From positions 8,165 to 66,965 of the forward strand of contig CAJUEL010000026.1 in assembly GCA_910585455.1 (NCBI GenBank): DNA of 58,801 nucleotides, read 5' to 3'. This document shows positions 1-7,274 of the stretch, in pieces. The notes under the pieces were generated by a model. It searched no databases, was not told the origin of the DNA, and saw nothing but the letters and a program-made list of their open reading frames with translations. Made by a program: the position numbers and the translations under genes. Each line of letters begins with the position of its first letter. The first letter of the stretch is position 1. Origin of the DNA: an uncultured Eisenbergiella sp. (GTDB taxonomy: Bacteria; Bacillota; Clostridia; Lachnospirales; Lachnospiraceae).

Positions 1-262
1 CTTCTGTAGAAGGTGTTTCCTCTGTAGAAGGTGTTTCCTCTGTAGAAGGTGTTTCCTCTGTAGAAGGTGTTTCCTCTGTGCTAGGAGTTTCCTCTGTTGA
101 AGGCTTTTCCTCTGTGCTAGGAGTTTCCTCTGTTGAAGGTTTTTCTTCTGTGTTAGGAGTTTCCTCTGTTGAGGGCTTTTCTTCTGTGCTAGGAGTTTCC
201 TCTGTTGAGGGTTTTTCCTCTGTGCTAGGAGTTTCCTCTGTTGAAGGTGTTTCTGTGCTTTC
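1..262. repeat. In-gene tandem repeats (18-bp and 36-bp units)
   Basis: Bases 1-78 hold near-identical 18-bp units (core TGTAGAAGGTGTTTCCTC). Bases 79-250 hold 36-bp double units in which TGTGCTAGGAGTTTCCTC alternates with TGTTGAAGG(C/T)TTTTCCTC. In protein they give six-residue TEETPS/TEEKPS repeats. The multiple-of-three unit keeps the frame if copy number changes. The array continues past the window edge. Confidence 0.95.
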
Positions 263-1126
263 CGTTGTTTCTGTTGTTTCGCTTGTTTCTGGCAAATCTG
301 GTATTATAGGTAAAGGCATACTCATAAGGCAATTATCTTTACCGAGAACAGTGCCAGAGCCTTGAAACTTATGAGGAAAGAATGATCTTGCTATTTCTTC
401 ATTATTTTCAAAAAATTCTTTTAAATCAAAATCTGGATTTTCCCAGTCAACTTTTATAATTCTTTCTTCTACAATCTCAATCTCTTTATGTGTTCGTTTG
501 CAAAAATCAAGAGTATATTGTTTTAAGACTGGAATACCTTTTATATAATCACAGATAACTTTTCCATATCCTTCAACTTCTTTCACATTATCACCTATAA
601 AACTAAGTTGATATTTATAACTATCTAAAACATCAACATCAATCTCGCTACCATCTGGAATTATAAAGCTATTTATTAAACTATTGTCTTTATCATAAAT
701 ATCAACTTTTACTTGTAAGTTTCTATCAGATAAATAAAAATAATCTTCATATTTTCCGTCTTTTTCTAATTTAGAAGATATATAATCGAGATCATCTTCA
801 TAACCATATTTTGAAATTTTAAAAGTGTGATGAAATGGAATATCTTCTTTTTCGTCTGTTGTTTCTGTGCTTCCTGTTTCTGTTGTTTCAGTGCTTTCTG
901 TTTCAGTGCTTGTTTCTGTGTTCTCTGTGTTTTCTTTCTTTTCAGCCCCACAGTTATCACAAAAACCGTCATTATCTAAATCCACAAAAGGATATTCAAT
1001 ATGATCTTCATCACAACTATCAACTATAATAATATCATCAGTTGCATAAATAAGACTTATAGGAGTGGAGAGGGCAACAGCCCCCGCCATTCCTAGTGTT
1101 ATTATTTTATTTATATTATTTTTCAT
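1..1126 (-). CDS. Secreted repeat-rich surface protein (partial, runs off the window)
   Basis: The minus-strand frame is open from an ATG at 1126 to base 1, so the C-terminus is missing. The product has a signal peptide (MKNNINKIITLGMAGAVALS, cleaved near residue 30), then an acidic stretch with a CxxC pair (GFCDNCGAEKK). A Thr/Glu-rich linker follows, then a globular region of about 200 residues with no family I recognise. It ends in a repetitive tail of (S/P)TEE(T/K)P units. The GFCxxC motif and the phrase GTVLGKD also occur in the next gene (1146-1871), so the two may be related cell-surface proteins of the mobile element. The frame was read by hand. Function is unknown; a stalk-borne surface or adhesion protein is inference. 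Confidence 0.8.
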   Translation of the reverse strand, partial: MKNNINKIITLGMAGAVALSTPISLIYATDDIIIVDSCDEDHIEYPFVDLDNDGFCDNCGAEKKENTENTETSTETESTETTETGSTETTDEKEDIPFHHTFKISKYGYEDDLDYISSKLEKDGKYEDYFYLSDRNLQVKVDIYDKDNSLINSFIIPDGSEIDVDVLDSYKYQLSFIGDNVKEVEGYGKVICDYIKGIPVLKQYTLDFCKRTHKEIEIVEERIIKVDWENPDFDLKEFFENNEEIARSFFPHKFQGSGTVLGKDNCLMSMPLPIIPDLPETSETTETTESTETPSTEETPSTEEKPSTEETPSTEEKPSTEETPNTEEKPSTEETPSTEEKPSTEETPSTEETPSTEETPSTEETPSTEETPSTE

Positions 1127-1145
1127 TTTAAATCACTTCTTTCTT

Positions 1146-1871
1146 TTATTTTAAAAATACTGAACACACTTTTTTACTATCAAAGCTATACCAATGAAAA
1201 ACTTGAGTTCCCCAATAATTTCTTACTGTAAAATCTTTATATCCAAGTTTTTTAAAATAATCAAAGACTTCTTTATAAGTGCCGCTTGCACAATCAATGG
1301 TAAAAACATCACCATTACATTTTACGGTTAAAGTATTTTCAGATATTTCAGGTATACCGCTTTCTTCATCTTTTCCAAGAACAACGCCGTTATCTTCTGG
1401 AATAACAGGAATACCAGATTCTTCATTTTTACCAAGGACAACGCCTTTATCATTTTCTATTTCATCAGCTTCTGGTATTTCAGGAATCCCTTCGCCTTCA
1501 TTTGGATCTTTTGGAAGAACAACGCCTTTATCTTCATCATCTTCTGGAAGAACAGGTATTCCGCTTTCTTCATCTTTACCAATGATAATGCCTTTATCTT
1601 CATCTTTTACAAGTTTGTTTGTATGATTTCCTTCATTGATTGTCATATTGCAGATATTACAAAATCCAGTAGTTCCGAAATAAGCGTGTTCTGTATAAGT
1701 AATTTTTTGAACATATTTTCCAGTAGCAGGATCTTTTTCTATAACAATTATTTGATAATCATTGTCTAAGCCAGAAGGATCGGCGTGGACTGGACTGGTT
1801 AAACTTCCTATTGTTAAAGCCCCCATAATCATAGGGATCATAATTTTTTTATTTAATTTATTATTTTTCAT
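1146..1871 (-). CDS. Secreted acidic repeat protein, 241 aa
   Basis: A clear N-terminal signal peptide (MKNNKLNKKIMIPMIMGALT, cleavage after the Val-His-Ala near residue 30) shows export. Residues about 70-80 hold a CxxC motif (GFCNICNMT). The middle has four or so degenerate repeats of the form GVVLGKDEESGIPVIPED, giving a very acidic linker. The last 65 residues (from ENTLTVKCNGD) look like a small folded domain with two or three cysteines. I do not recognise a family. It lies just downstream of a ribbon-helix-helix gene whose end overlaps this start by 11 bases, so the two are probably co-transcribed. It may be a paralogue of the preceding partial surface protein, which has the same layout. 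Confidence 0.8.
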   Translation of the reverse strand: MKNNKLNKKIMIPMIMGALTIGSLTSPVHADPSGLDNDYQIIVIEKDPATGKYVQKITYTEHAYFGTTGFCNICNMTINEGNHTNKLVKDEDKGIIIGKDEESGIPVLPEDDEDKGVVLPKDPNEGEGIPEIPEADEIENDKGVVLGKNEESGIPVIPEDNGVVLGKDEESGIPEISENTLTVKCNGDVFTIDCASGTYKEVFDYFKKLGYKDFTVRNYWGTQVFHWYSFDSKKVCSVFLK

Positions 1872-2025
1872 TTTTAATTATCTTCCTTTCATTTTTATAT
1901 AAGTAATTTGTTATTAAAGTTGTTATAATTGCCGTTCTGGTTAATCCAGTCTTATTTGCTTCTTTATCAAGATCAGCCAGAACATTTTTATTGATATTAA
2001 AATTTATTTTCTTTTTGTCTGCCAT
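1861..2025 (-). CDS. Ribbon-helix-helix (CopG/Arc-like) DNA-binding protein, 54 aa
   Basis: A 54-residue frame starts at ATG 2025: MADKKKINFNINKNVLADLD, then KEANKTGLTRTAIITTLITN and a basic tail. A short N-terminal beta strand (INFNINKNV), a helix (LADLDKEANKTG) and a second helix (TRTAIITTLITNYL) make the standard ribbon-helix-helix plan. The family usually acts as a dimer that represses its own operon or controls plasmid copy number or transfer. It overlaps the upstream gene by 22 bases and the downstream gene by 11, a tight operon. Its place on a Rep/integrase element fits copy or partner control; the exact role is inference. Confidence 0.8.
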   Translation of the reverse strand: MADKKKINFNINKNVLADLDKEANKTGLTRTAIITTLITNYLYKNERKIIKNEK

Positions 2026-2246
2026 TTTTCAAGCCCCCTAATAATTACAGTATCAACGGCTAGATTTTTACCATCTATGCAGTTTTTAACGCTTTCAAGT
2101 TTTCCAATCTTGCCGCCGCCTTCATCATTAAAATATAATTCGTAAATGGTTCTTTCATTATCTACACCTAAGCCATACAAAACGGGATAATCACCATATA
2201 AGGGCTTTTTAGGTCTTTCAGTAATTTTTATAATTATTTTCTTCAT
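2004..2246 (-). CDS. Small hypothetical protein, 80 aa
   Basis: This is the first gene of the minus-strand set that continues into the ribbon-helix-helix and secreted proteins. The product (MKKIIIKITERPKKPLYGDY and onward) is basic and soluble, with no signal peptide or membrane segment and no motif I recognise. A perfect sigma-A-type promoter lies 170 bases upstream at 2419-2447. The 22-base overlap with the ribbon-helix-helix gene suggests translational coupling. Confidence 0.65.
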   Translation of the reverse strand: MKKIIIKITERPKKPLYGDYPVLYGLGVDNERTIYELYFNDEGGGKIGKLESVKNCIDGKNLAVDTVIIRGLEKWQTKRK

Positions 2247-2418
2247 TGTGTTTTATTTCCTTTCTTATAGATTTTTCATATTTAGACAAAATAAAAAAGA
2301 GAACAGGAAACAACAGTTTATAAAAAAACTGTTTAAAATTATCCTTTTCTCTTTATTCTTTGATTCTTTATTCTTTAATTAGTTAGTATTTTTCTCTTTT
2401 TTATTAAGTTGTATATAC

Positions 2419-2447
2419 AGTATACCCCCATTAGAGATTTTTGTCAA
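2419..2447 (-). promoter_or_regulatory. Sigma-A-type promoter with palindrome over the -10
   Basis: On the minus strand: TTGACA (2447-2442), a 17-bp spacer, then TATACT (2424-2419). A short palindrome GTATA-N5-TATAC overlaps the -10, a likely operator, perhaps for the ribbon-helix-helix protein of the same operon. Confidence 0.8.
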
Positions 2448-2473
2448 ATGTTTTATAACATAACATATTCATT

Positions 2474-2530
2474 ATAACTTAATTTCATAAGTTATATTAA
2501 AATTGTGCCAGTCAATAACCTATGGTTATT
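2474..2530. repeat. Two short perfect inverted repeats
   Basis: ATAACTTA (2474-2481) pairs with TAAGTTAT (2488-2495), and AATAACC (2514-2520) pairs with GGTTATT (2524-2530). They lie upstream of the 2419-2447 promoter and may be protein-binding sites. Otherwise the 2247-2744 stretch is AT-rich and holds no gene that I can support. Confidence 0.6.
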
Positions 2531-2535
2531 AACAA

Positions 2536-2569
2536 AAAAAGATTAGCACACTACAAGGCTAATCTTTTT
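2536..2569. terminator. Bidirectional intrinsic terminator
   Basis: A perfect 12-bp stem AAAAAGATTAGC / GCTAATCTTTTT with a 10-base loop, with A and T runs on both sides. Confidence 0.75.
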
Positions 2570-2699
2570 ACACGATATTCAATTTTTAAAACAATCTTTT
2601 TTTATATTAAGGGAGTATATACAAAAATCATTAAGTGAAAAAATAGGAAAAATAATTCTTCTTCCTTCTCTCTGAATAAATTATATAATATAAAAATTT

Positions 2700-2726
2700 A
2701 AAAAGCAAGGGATCGAAACCCCTTGC
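2700..2726 (-). terminator. Intrinsic terminator after the 2745-3044 gene
   Basis: On the minus strand, GCAAGGG pairs with CCCTTGC across an 8-base loop and is followed by TTTTTAAATTTTT. It closes the minus-strand transcript that starts at the 3639-3667 promoter. Confidence 0.8.
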
Positions 2727-2744
2727 CCTTTTAAAAACTTGATT

Positions 2745-3044
2745 CTATTTTTTTATAAACATTTTGTATATATCATATAAAAATACTATCCACCCAAGGA
2801 ACACCGCACATAAAACCTTAATTGCTATGTATAAAGGAATTGGAATAATAATATCTGTATTCCATTTTGCTACAATCCGATTAGGAATCGACCACCCCCA
2901 CGGAGAACAGAAAAACGCTAAAAGAGAATATGCAAAAACAAATAAACCGCCTGGATGTCCCCCTTGTGATAACACAAATATAAAAATTAACACAGCAATT
3001 ACAGCACCAATTACAACTTTTGTCGTGAAACTTGTTTCATTCAT
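2745..3044 (-). CDS. Small membrane protein, 99 aa
   Basis: Three hydrophobic segments are visible: residues about 9-26 (VVIGAVIAVLIFIFVL), about 33-45, and about 68-95 (IPLYIAIKVLCAVFLGWIVF). The C-terminal end is basic (KMFIKK), which suggests an inside orientation. An AAAGGA ribosome site lies about 9 bases before the ATG. It is the last gene of a three-gene minus-strand operon. I recognise no family; it could be a holin-like or superinfection-type membrane protein, but nothing in the sequence proves that. Confidence 0.65.
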   Translation of the reverse strand: MNETSFTTKVVIGAVIAVLIFIFVLSQGGHPGGLFVFAYSLLAFFCSPWGWSIPNRIVAKWNTDIIIPIPLYIAIKVLCAVFLGWIVFLYDIYKMFIKK

Positions 3045-3063
3045 TTTTTATAATCCTTTCTAA

Positions 3064-3291
3064 TCAAAACTTATCCTTGTCTAGTTCTGGAAACTTAGCA
3101 CACAGCCCTTGCCAGACATTATGTGTCATACGGTCAAGTTCCGCCTGTGGTATATAAACCGCCCTGTTTTTTGCTTCTTCTTTTTCTATATACTTTTTTT
3201 CCAATTCAGGATAAGCATTACATAATAAATTATAAAGTTTTATATTATCAACTAAGTGAAAAAGAAGAAATTCAAATAATTCTTGTGTCAC
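3064..3291 (-). CDS. Hypothetical protein, 75 aa
   Basis: A soluble, charged, probably helical protein (MTQELFEFLLFHLVDNIKLY and onward) with no recognised domain. A GGAG ribosome site overlaps the end of the upstream gene, and the stop of that gene at 3293 nearly touches this ATG, so the two are translationally coupled. Middle gene of the 3592-2745 operon. Confidence 0.65.
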   Translation of the reverse strand: MTQELFEFLLFHLVDNIKLYNLLCNAYPELEKKYIEKEEAKNRAVYIPQAELDRMTHNVWQGLCAKFPELDKDKF

Positions 3292-3292
3292 A

Positions 3293-3592
3293 TCACGCTC
3301 CTAAATCTTTAATAGCCCCAAGCTCATTAAACAGCTTAATACTATCAGCCACACCCGCCAGATACGCAATATCCCGCATTTTGTGTTCCCTTGTCATAAG
3401 ACAAGCTATGTAATCATTAATAATAATCCTGTCTTTATCTTCCAAGTTCAAAGATTCATAGCGTTTTTCAAGTTCTTCACTGTCAGCCAGATCATTTTTA
3501 TAATCTTCATCAGCCAGTGCCAGAGCGTCTATACTCTTGTCCATAAATGTTCCTAAGTGGTTCTTCACCAGTTTTTTTACAAATTTGTCCAT
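3293..3592 (-). CDS. Hypothetical protein, 99 aa
   Basis: The frame could start at 3667, but the ATG at 3592 has a proper AAAGGA site 6 bases upstream and lies downstream of the promoter at 3639-3667, so I choose 3592 (MDKFVKKLVKNHLGTFMDKS). The product is helical and acidic, with no recognised domain. It is the first gene divergent from the XRE regulator at 3729, the usual spot for a gene controlled by that regulator. Early gene of a small element is inference. Confidence 0.65.
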   Translation of the reverse strand: MDKFVKKLVKNHLGTFMDKSIDALALADEDYKNDLADSEELEKRYESLNLEDKDRIIINDYIACLMTREHKMRDIAYLAGVADSIKLFNELGAIKDLGA

Positions 3593-3638
3593 TTTTTGTC
3601 CTTTCTTGTATGAGAGTTTAGAAACAGCATCATACTCT

Positions 3639-3675
3639 ATTATAGACAAAGATTTGTTAATATACAAGTATTTGT
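3639..3675 (-). promoter_or_regulatory. Divergent promoter with two operator-like palindromes
   Basis: Minus-strand promoter: TTGTAT (3667-3662), 17-bp spacer, TATAAT (3644-3639). Two related 12-mers of the form ACAAnnnnTTGT (ACAAAGATTTGT at 3647-3658, ACAAGTATTTGT at 3664-3675) sit 17 bp apart, one between the -35 and -10 and one over the -35. This is the arrangement expected for a Cro/CI-type repressor, and such a gene starts at 3729 in the other direction. Confidence 0.7.
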
Positions 3676-3728
3676 TTATATAAGATAATAAAAATATTCA
3701 AAAAAACAGTAGGAAGGAGGGCGATCTT

Positions 3729-3956
3729 GTGATTTCTTATGAGCCATTGTGGAAAACTATGAAGCAGAAGAACATAACAACATATACGCTTATATACAAG
3801 CACAATTTCAGCCCTTATACGATTACGAACCTAAAAAGGAACAAATCTATCACAATGCACACATTAGAAAAACTGTGTCAGATTTTACAGTGCCAAGCCG
3901 AAAGCGTTGTTATATTCCTACCCGATCAGCCGCCAGAGCCGCCACAAAAGCCGTAA
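3729..3956 (+). CDS. XRE-family (Cro/CI-like) transcriptional regulator, 75 aa
   Basis: GTG start at 3729 with an AGGAAGGAGG ribosome site just upstream. Residues about 3-62 form a Cro-like helix-turn-helix domain: LWKTMKQKNITTYTLIY, then the recognition region SPYTITNLKRNKSITMHTLE and KLCQILQCQAESVVIFL. The Pro-rich tail (PDQPPEPPQKP) is unstructured. It is the only plus-strand gene here and faces the 3592-2745 operon across two operator-like palindromes, so it probably represses that operon and itself. Confidence 0.8.
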   Translation: MISYEPLWKTMKQKNITTYTLIYKHNFSPYTITNLKRNKSITMHTLEKLCQILQCQAESVVIFLPDQPPEPPQKP

Positions 3957-4213
3957 AATGCCCCAGAATCATTTTTAAATACTTCCAGAGGGTAAACAGT
4001 CATTAAAGGATTTTAAAATCAATTACAGCGCATTTAAGGCGTTTTATACATATTCTATACACCATAAGTTATGTATAGATTACATACGCCATATGTATAA
4101 AATAATAAGCAATTATAAAAAAGTCAAAAAAAACAAGCCTTTCGGCTTGCTACCGCCTTACAGATGAACCAAGCCCAAAGACAGGGCTTGCTTCATCTTC
4201 CAGTTGGTTTATA
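3957..4213. other. Non-coding AT-rich stretch with short inverted repeats
   Basis: No gene seen. CTATACA and TGTATAG form an inverted pair near 4051-4080. The integrase terminator lies at its end. A second weak hairpin (AAGCCC / GGGCTT) lies at about 4169-4190. Confidence 0.5.
4124..4149 (-). terminator. Intrinsic terminator of the integrase gene
   Basis: Minus strand: CAAGCC, a 4-base loop GAAA, then GGCTTG followed by a run of eight T. It lies about 65 bases after the integrase stop. Confidence 0.8.
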
Positions 4214-5155
4214 TTATCCCTTACAATATGTATTATATAAATTTTTTCTACCTTCACCGTGTCCTAATTCTTTAGAAACTATATTCCATTTTTTCATTTC
4301 TTCCTTGTTATTGCTTAAAGGTTCATTACCCCTTAATTCTTTCATTCTTTCAGTTGCGTATAATTTTCTTATAGCGTGATCAGTTGTTTTTTCATATTTT
4401 TTAGATAATAATAAGCCGTCTTTATCTTGTGTTTTATCCATATAACGCCTTATGCTTTTACTTATGCTTTTAGCGTCAGTTTTTGTAAAATAGCCCCTTT
4501 CAGGATATTTTTCTAATAATTCTTTAAAATATGGAATGTCTTTATCTCTTATAGGAACAGTTCGAGCCTTTCCATTTTTTGCCCCTTCTCTATCAACATA
4601 TATAGTTTTTTCAAATATGTTTATATCTTCTCTTTTTAAATGTGCTACTTCATCAATTCTAAGCCCACAGCGGCTAGTTATTTCTATTGCTTCTTTAGCA
4701 AAAGAACGGCTATTTTTCATTGATTCTTTTAATCTGTTTAAATCATCAGGAGTAAAGGCTTTATCCCTTGTTGATTCTTTTGTAATAGGCTTTTCATAAT
4801 CTTTATTATAGAAATTTACATTATTACGCCCAAAAACTTTTTTAGATTGTTCTTCAAGATATTTTATTTTTGTCATATGATTTTCAAGCGTTTTTAAAGA
4901 CCAATTTTTACCCCTGTCATTAATCCACTCTTGAATATGAGATTCTTTTATATCTACAACATTTTTTATTTCAGGGTGTTTTTCTTTCAGCCAATTACTT
5001 AAATTTTTAGCAGTATCTTTATAAGATTGTAATGTATTATTGCTATAAATATTACCTTCTCTATAAGTGCCGTTCTTTTTAGCAGAGTGTTTACTTTCAC
5101 CAATTTTTAAAGATTTACTTATAGCATAATTAAGTTGTTGGTTTATATTGCGGAT
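4214..5155 (-). CDS. Tyrosine recombinase / integrase, apparent ATC start, 313 aa
   Basis: The C-terminal catalytic domain shows the family residues: Arg in SRCGLRIDEVAHLKRED, Lys in the NGKARTVPI strand, HAIRKLYATE (His/Arg), ELGHGEGRKNLYNTY (His and the Tyr nucleophile). An ATG start at 4876 would give only 220 residues and lose the arm/core-binding domain. The frame stays open upstream to 5155 and encodes that domain (for example NTLQSYKDTAKNLSNWLKEK, and SHIQEWINDRGKNWSLKTLE). No ATG, GTG or TTG occurs there. The first codon after a near-perfect AAAGGGGGTGAT ribosome site is ATC at 5155-5153, sharing one base with the stop of the upstream gene (TAATC). A -1 frameshift from that gene is the alternative. 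It integrates or excises the element. Confidence 0.85.
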   Translation of the reverse strand: MRNINQQLNYAISKSLKIGESKHSAKKNGTYREGNIYSNNTLQSYKDTAKNLSNWLKEKHPEIKNVVDIKESHIQEWINDRGKNWSLKTLENHMTKIKYLEEQSKKVFGRNNVNFYNKDYEKPITKESTRDKAFTPDDLNRLKESMKNSRSFAKEAIEITSRCGLRIDEVAHLKREDINIFEKTIYVDREGAKNGKARTVPIRDKDIPYFKELLEKYPERGYFTKTDAKSISKSIRRYMDKTQDKDGLLLSKKYEKTTDHAIRKLYATERMKELRGNEPLSNNKEEMKKWNIVSKELGHGEGRKNLYNTYCKG

Positions 5156-5649
5156 TAAATCACCCCCTTTCTAATTTCTTTTTGTAGTTGTTTTTCTTCA
5201 TAATCTTTAATGCAGTCATAAAGAATAATTGTTCCGCTTATAACGTCCAGAGGTTCATAAATATTAATTTTACAATTAGGTATTTTATAGCCCCTATCTT
5301 TATAATAATTTAAAGCAGTTTCTAATTTTTGCCAGATATAAAGTGAGCCTTCTTCTGTTTCCCAGTCTTTATATTTTCCATAAATAACAGCAAAGTTTTC
5401 CATTAAATCAATTATATTTTTATATTCACAAAAGCCAAAAAATTGCCACAACATATTTTTTAAAAGTTCCCCATTGTATGTAATAAATAAAGCGTTTTCT
5501 ACCATTAATTTTTTTACATACATATAAGAAATTCGTGTCAATTCACAATCAAAAATTAAGTCTTTATCTTCATTAAATATAATTATTCTTTCAACCCTTT
5601 CAGGCTTTTTAAAATTATCAGGTTGTATTATTAAAAAGTATTTTTTCAT
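5155..5649 (-). CDS. Hypothetical protein, 164 aa (possible degenerate DnaQ-like fold)
   Basis: Encoded directly before the integrase and ending inside its ribosome site. The layout loosely recalls an RNase-H-like exonuclease: a strand-rich start, FITYNGELLKNMLWQFF where exonucleases have a HN motif, and DVISGTIILYDCIKDYE where they have the last Asp helix. The DxE motif of the first strand is not visible, so it would be inactive or unrelated. This reading is weak. A heptamer A-AAG-GGG just before its stop would permit a -1 slip into the integrase frame. Confidence 0.6.
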   Translation of the reverse strand: MKKYFLIIQPDNFKKPERVERIIIFNEDKDLIFDCELTRISYMYVKKLMVENALFITYNGELLKNMLWQFFGFCEYKNIIDLMENFAVIYGKYKDWETEEGSLYIWQKLETALNYYKDRGYKIPNCKINIYEPLDVISGTIILYDCIKDYEEKQLQKEIRKGVI

Positions 5650-5745
5650 ATTATTTGTTCTCCTTTCAAATCAAAATTTTATTCTTATTGTTTTATTCTC
5701 ATAATCTTTTTTCAGCCCCCGCCCGTAGGCGGGCTATATATAAAA

Positions 5746-5913
5746 TTAATACGTATTAGCGGCTTAATACGTATTAGCAATTTAATACGTATTATTTTTT
5801 AAGATTTCCAAGAAATTAATACGTATTAGCAAAATTAATACGTATTAGCAAATTAATACGTATTAAAGACGTATTAGCAATTTAATACGTATTAGCAAAA
5901 TTAATACGTATTA
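5746..5913. repeat. Iteron array of palindrome TTAATACGTATTA
   Basis: Eight full copies of TTAATACGTATTA start at 5746, 5764, 5782, 5816, 5835, 5853, 5882 and 5901, plus a half copy at 5869. Spacing is 18-19 bp in most places (about two helical turns), and a GC or GCAA follows most copies. Regularly spaced copies of one palindrome in a gene-free zone are typical of a replication-initiator or partition-protein binding array. Confidence 0.85.
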
Positions 5914-5955
5914 ATCAAGAAATAGATCACCTTTTTTAATCTTACGCAGCCCCAT

Positions 5956-6009
5956 TTTTATCTACATTGAGCGGGGAAAAACAAGTTTTTCCCCTCAATG
6001 TAGATAAAA
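5956..6009. repeat. Long hairpin beside the iterons (origin-like)
   Basis: Left arm TTTTATCTACATTGA (5956-5970) and GGGGAAAAA (5973-5981); right arm TTTTTCCCC (5986-5994) and TCAATGTAGATAAAA (5995-6009). The 24-bp stem has only a 2-base bulge and a 4-base loop. Placed 40 bp from the iteron array, it may be a nick site or single-strand origin for the Rep protein encoded nearby. Confidence 0.7.
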
Positions 6010-6440
6010 GACATCAGCAGGTAAGAAAAAAAGGCGTTTTCGCCATCAAATACACGGTTATTTATGTTATATCTTATAATTAATCACATGGTTATTAGTT
6101 ACATATAGCAATATAAGCATTAGAATTAGCAAAGGCTTTTACAATAGCCAGAGCAAAAGAGGATCGGCGGTTTCATCTTGCTATCAGATACCACAACCCG
6201 ATCAAGCGTATTTTTTGCTTTTTTCTCTTAAAGCGTAATACGCTAAAATTCTAAAAAGTTAGATGTATTTTTTTAAAAGGTTTTTTTCCTTTTTGTAATT
6301 TTTTAGATAAAGTGTTTTCTTCACTGTCTTAAATATTATAAAAATCATAAGATTTCTTTTTGTAATAAAAGGAGATTTTAAACCAAAATGACAAAGCATT
6401 TTGTAAACCAAGACCCCCTATTACGAGAGTGATTTTCTAC
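6010..6440. other. Gene-free AT-rich stretch with small inverted repeats
   Basis: No gene I can support. AGCGTATT (6205-6212) pairs with AATACGCT (6237-6244), and GATCGG with CCGATC around 6162-6204. A 14-codon frame after an AAAGGAG at about 6370 (MTKHFVNQDPLLRE) could be a leader peptide, but its ribosome-site spacing is poor. Confidence 0.4.
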
Positions 6441-6471
6441 CAAAAAAATAACAACTTCTTCTTGTTGTTAT
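6441..6471 (-). terminator. Intrinsic terminator on the minus strand
   Basis: ATAACAAC pairs perfectly with GTTGTTAT (6448-6455 / 6464-6471). On the minus strand it is followed by a run of T (6448-6442). It would end a short transcript from the weak promoter at 6729-6756 (TTGACT, 16 bp, TATAAA). Confidence 0.7.
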
Positions 6472-6501
6472 ATAACTAAGTTTTAAAAATATTAGCAACT
6501 T

Positions 6502-6657
6502 TTACATTGCCATATTACCTAAACTTTTATACTCTTTTTTACTTCTTAATGGTATGTAATAAATACCAATTCCTAAACTTACAAGTTTGTTTTTTAATTC
6601 ATAACTTCCCAAAAAGAATATATATTTTTTATTACCTAATATACAAAAGGCGAATAC
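6502..6657 (-). pseudogene. Start-less coding remnant, about 51 codons
   Basis: A frame free of stops reads ...GNKKYIFFLGSYELKNKLVS then LGIGIYYIPLRSKKEYKSLG NMAM before a TAA at 6502-6504. The composition looks protein-like, but an in-frame TAA lies just upstream and there is no ATG, GTG or TTG with a ribosome site. It is probably the tail of a decayed gene. Confidence 0.35.
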
Positions 6658-6804
6658 TTAAGGAACGCTAGTTCATCAAAACTTTTAATATCTGTATAAA
6701 GATATATATAAATAACTTATAATTTGATTTTATAATTTTTACATATCAGAAGTCAACAGATCAAAAAAAGCCCCTACCGCCTTATAGCAGTAGAAGCCAT
6801 TTTT

Positions 6805-7044
6805 TTAAAATTCAACAGATGAAGAATTACCGATCCATTCTTTTAAAATATCATCTGTTGTTTTTTCTTTCTCAATTATTGAATAATTAAAAACATAAGT
6901 TTTATCATTGAAATTTAACATATATTTTTTATTGTCTTTATCTAAAAAGAACAATGTAATATTGCCTTTATTATCATAATATTTTCCGTCAAGTTTTAAA
7001 AACTTACTTGAAAATGTTTTTTCATTTATTGTCTTTGTTTTCAT
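6805..7044 (-). CDS. Hypothetical protein, 79 aa
   Basis: A small, Lys/Asp/Asn-rich, beta-rich protein (MKTKTINEKTFSSKFLKLDG and onward) with no recognised domain. It follows the 7065-7259 gene by 20 bases and is followed by a hairpin with G-U pairs and a T run at about 6762-6800, a likely terminator. It belongs to the rep operon's downstream part. Its start resembles that of the next gene (M-x-x-I-N-E-x-x-F), so the two may be diverged duplicates. Confidence 0.6.
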   Translation of the reverse strand: MKTKTINEKTFSSKFLKLDGKYYDNKGNITLFFLDKDNKKYMLNFNDKTYVFNYSIIEKEKTTDDILKEWIGNSSSVEF

Positions 7045-7064
7045 TTTTTTGTTCTTCCTTTCTT

Positions 7065-7259
7065 TTATATTTTTGTATCAGTATTATAATTTGATTCTTC
7101 AATATAATAACTATTTTCCATTAAATCTAAATCTAAGATATTTAAAAATTTATTGAATTTTTCATCAACATAAGCAGTTATAATATAATTACCTTTTTTA
7201 TAATTATCATAAAATAATAAGTATGTATTTTTAAAAACTTGTTCGTTTATTTCTTTCAT
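7065..7259 (-). CDS. Hypothetical protein, 64 aa
   Basis: Starts MKEINEQVFKNTYLLFYDNY with a ribosome site AAAAGGGG nine bases before the ATG, overlapping the end of the rep gene. It shares an INEKxF / INEQVF beginning and an aromatic-rich pattern with the next protein (6805-7044). No function can be assigned. Confidence 0.6.
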   Translation of the reverse strand: MKEINEQVFKNTYLLFYDNYKKGNYIITAYVDEKFNKFLNILDLDLMENSYYIEESNYNTDTKI

Positions 7260-7274
7260 TAGTATTCACCCCTT

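Noticed and set aside
78..365. Plus-strand frame of Ser/Val repeats over the tandem array
   Set aside because: It is the mirror of the secreted protein on the minus strand, has no ribosome site, and the minus frame has a signal peptide and is open over 375 codons.
5746..5913. CRISPR array
   Set aside because: Repeat units are short palindromes with almost no unique spacers (5-6 bp); no cas genes; fits iterons.
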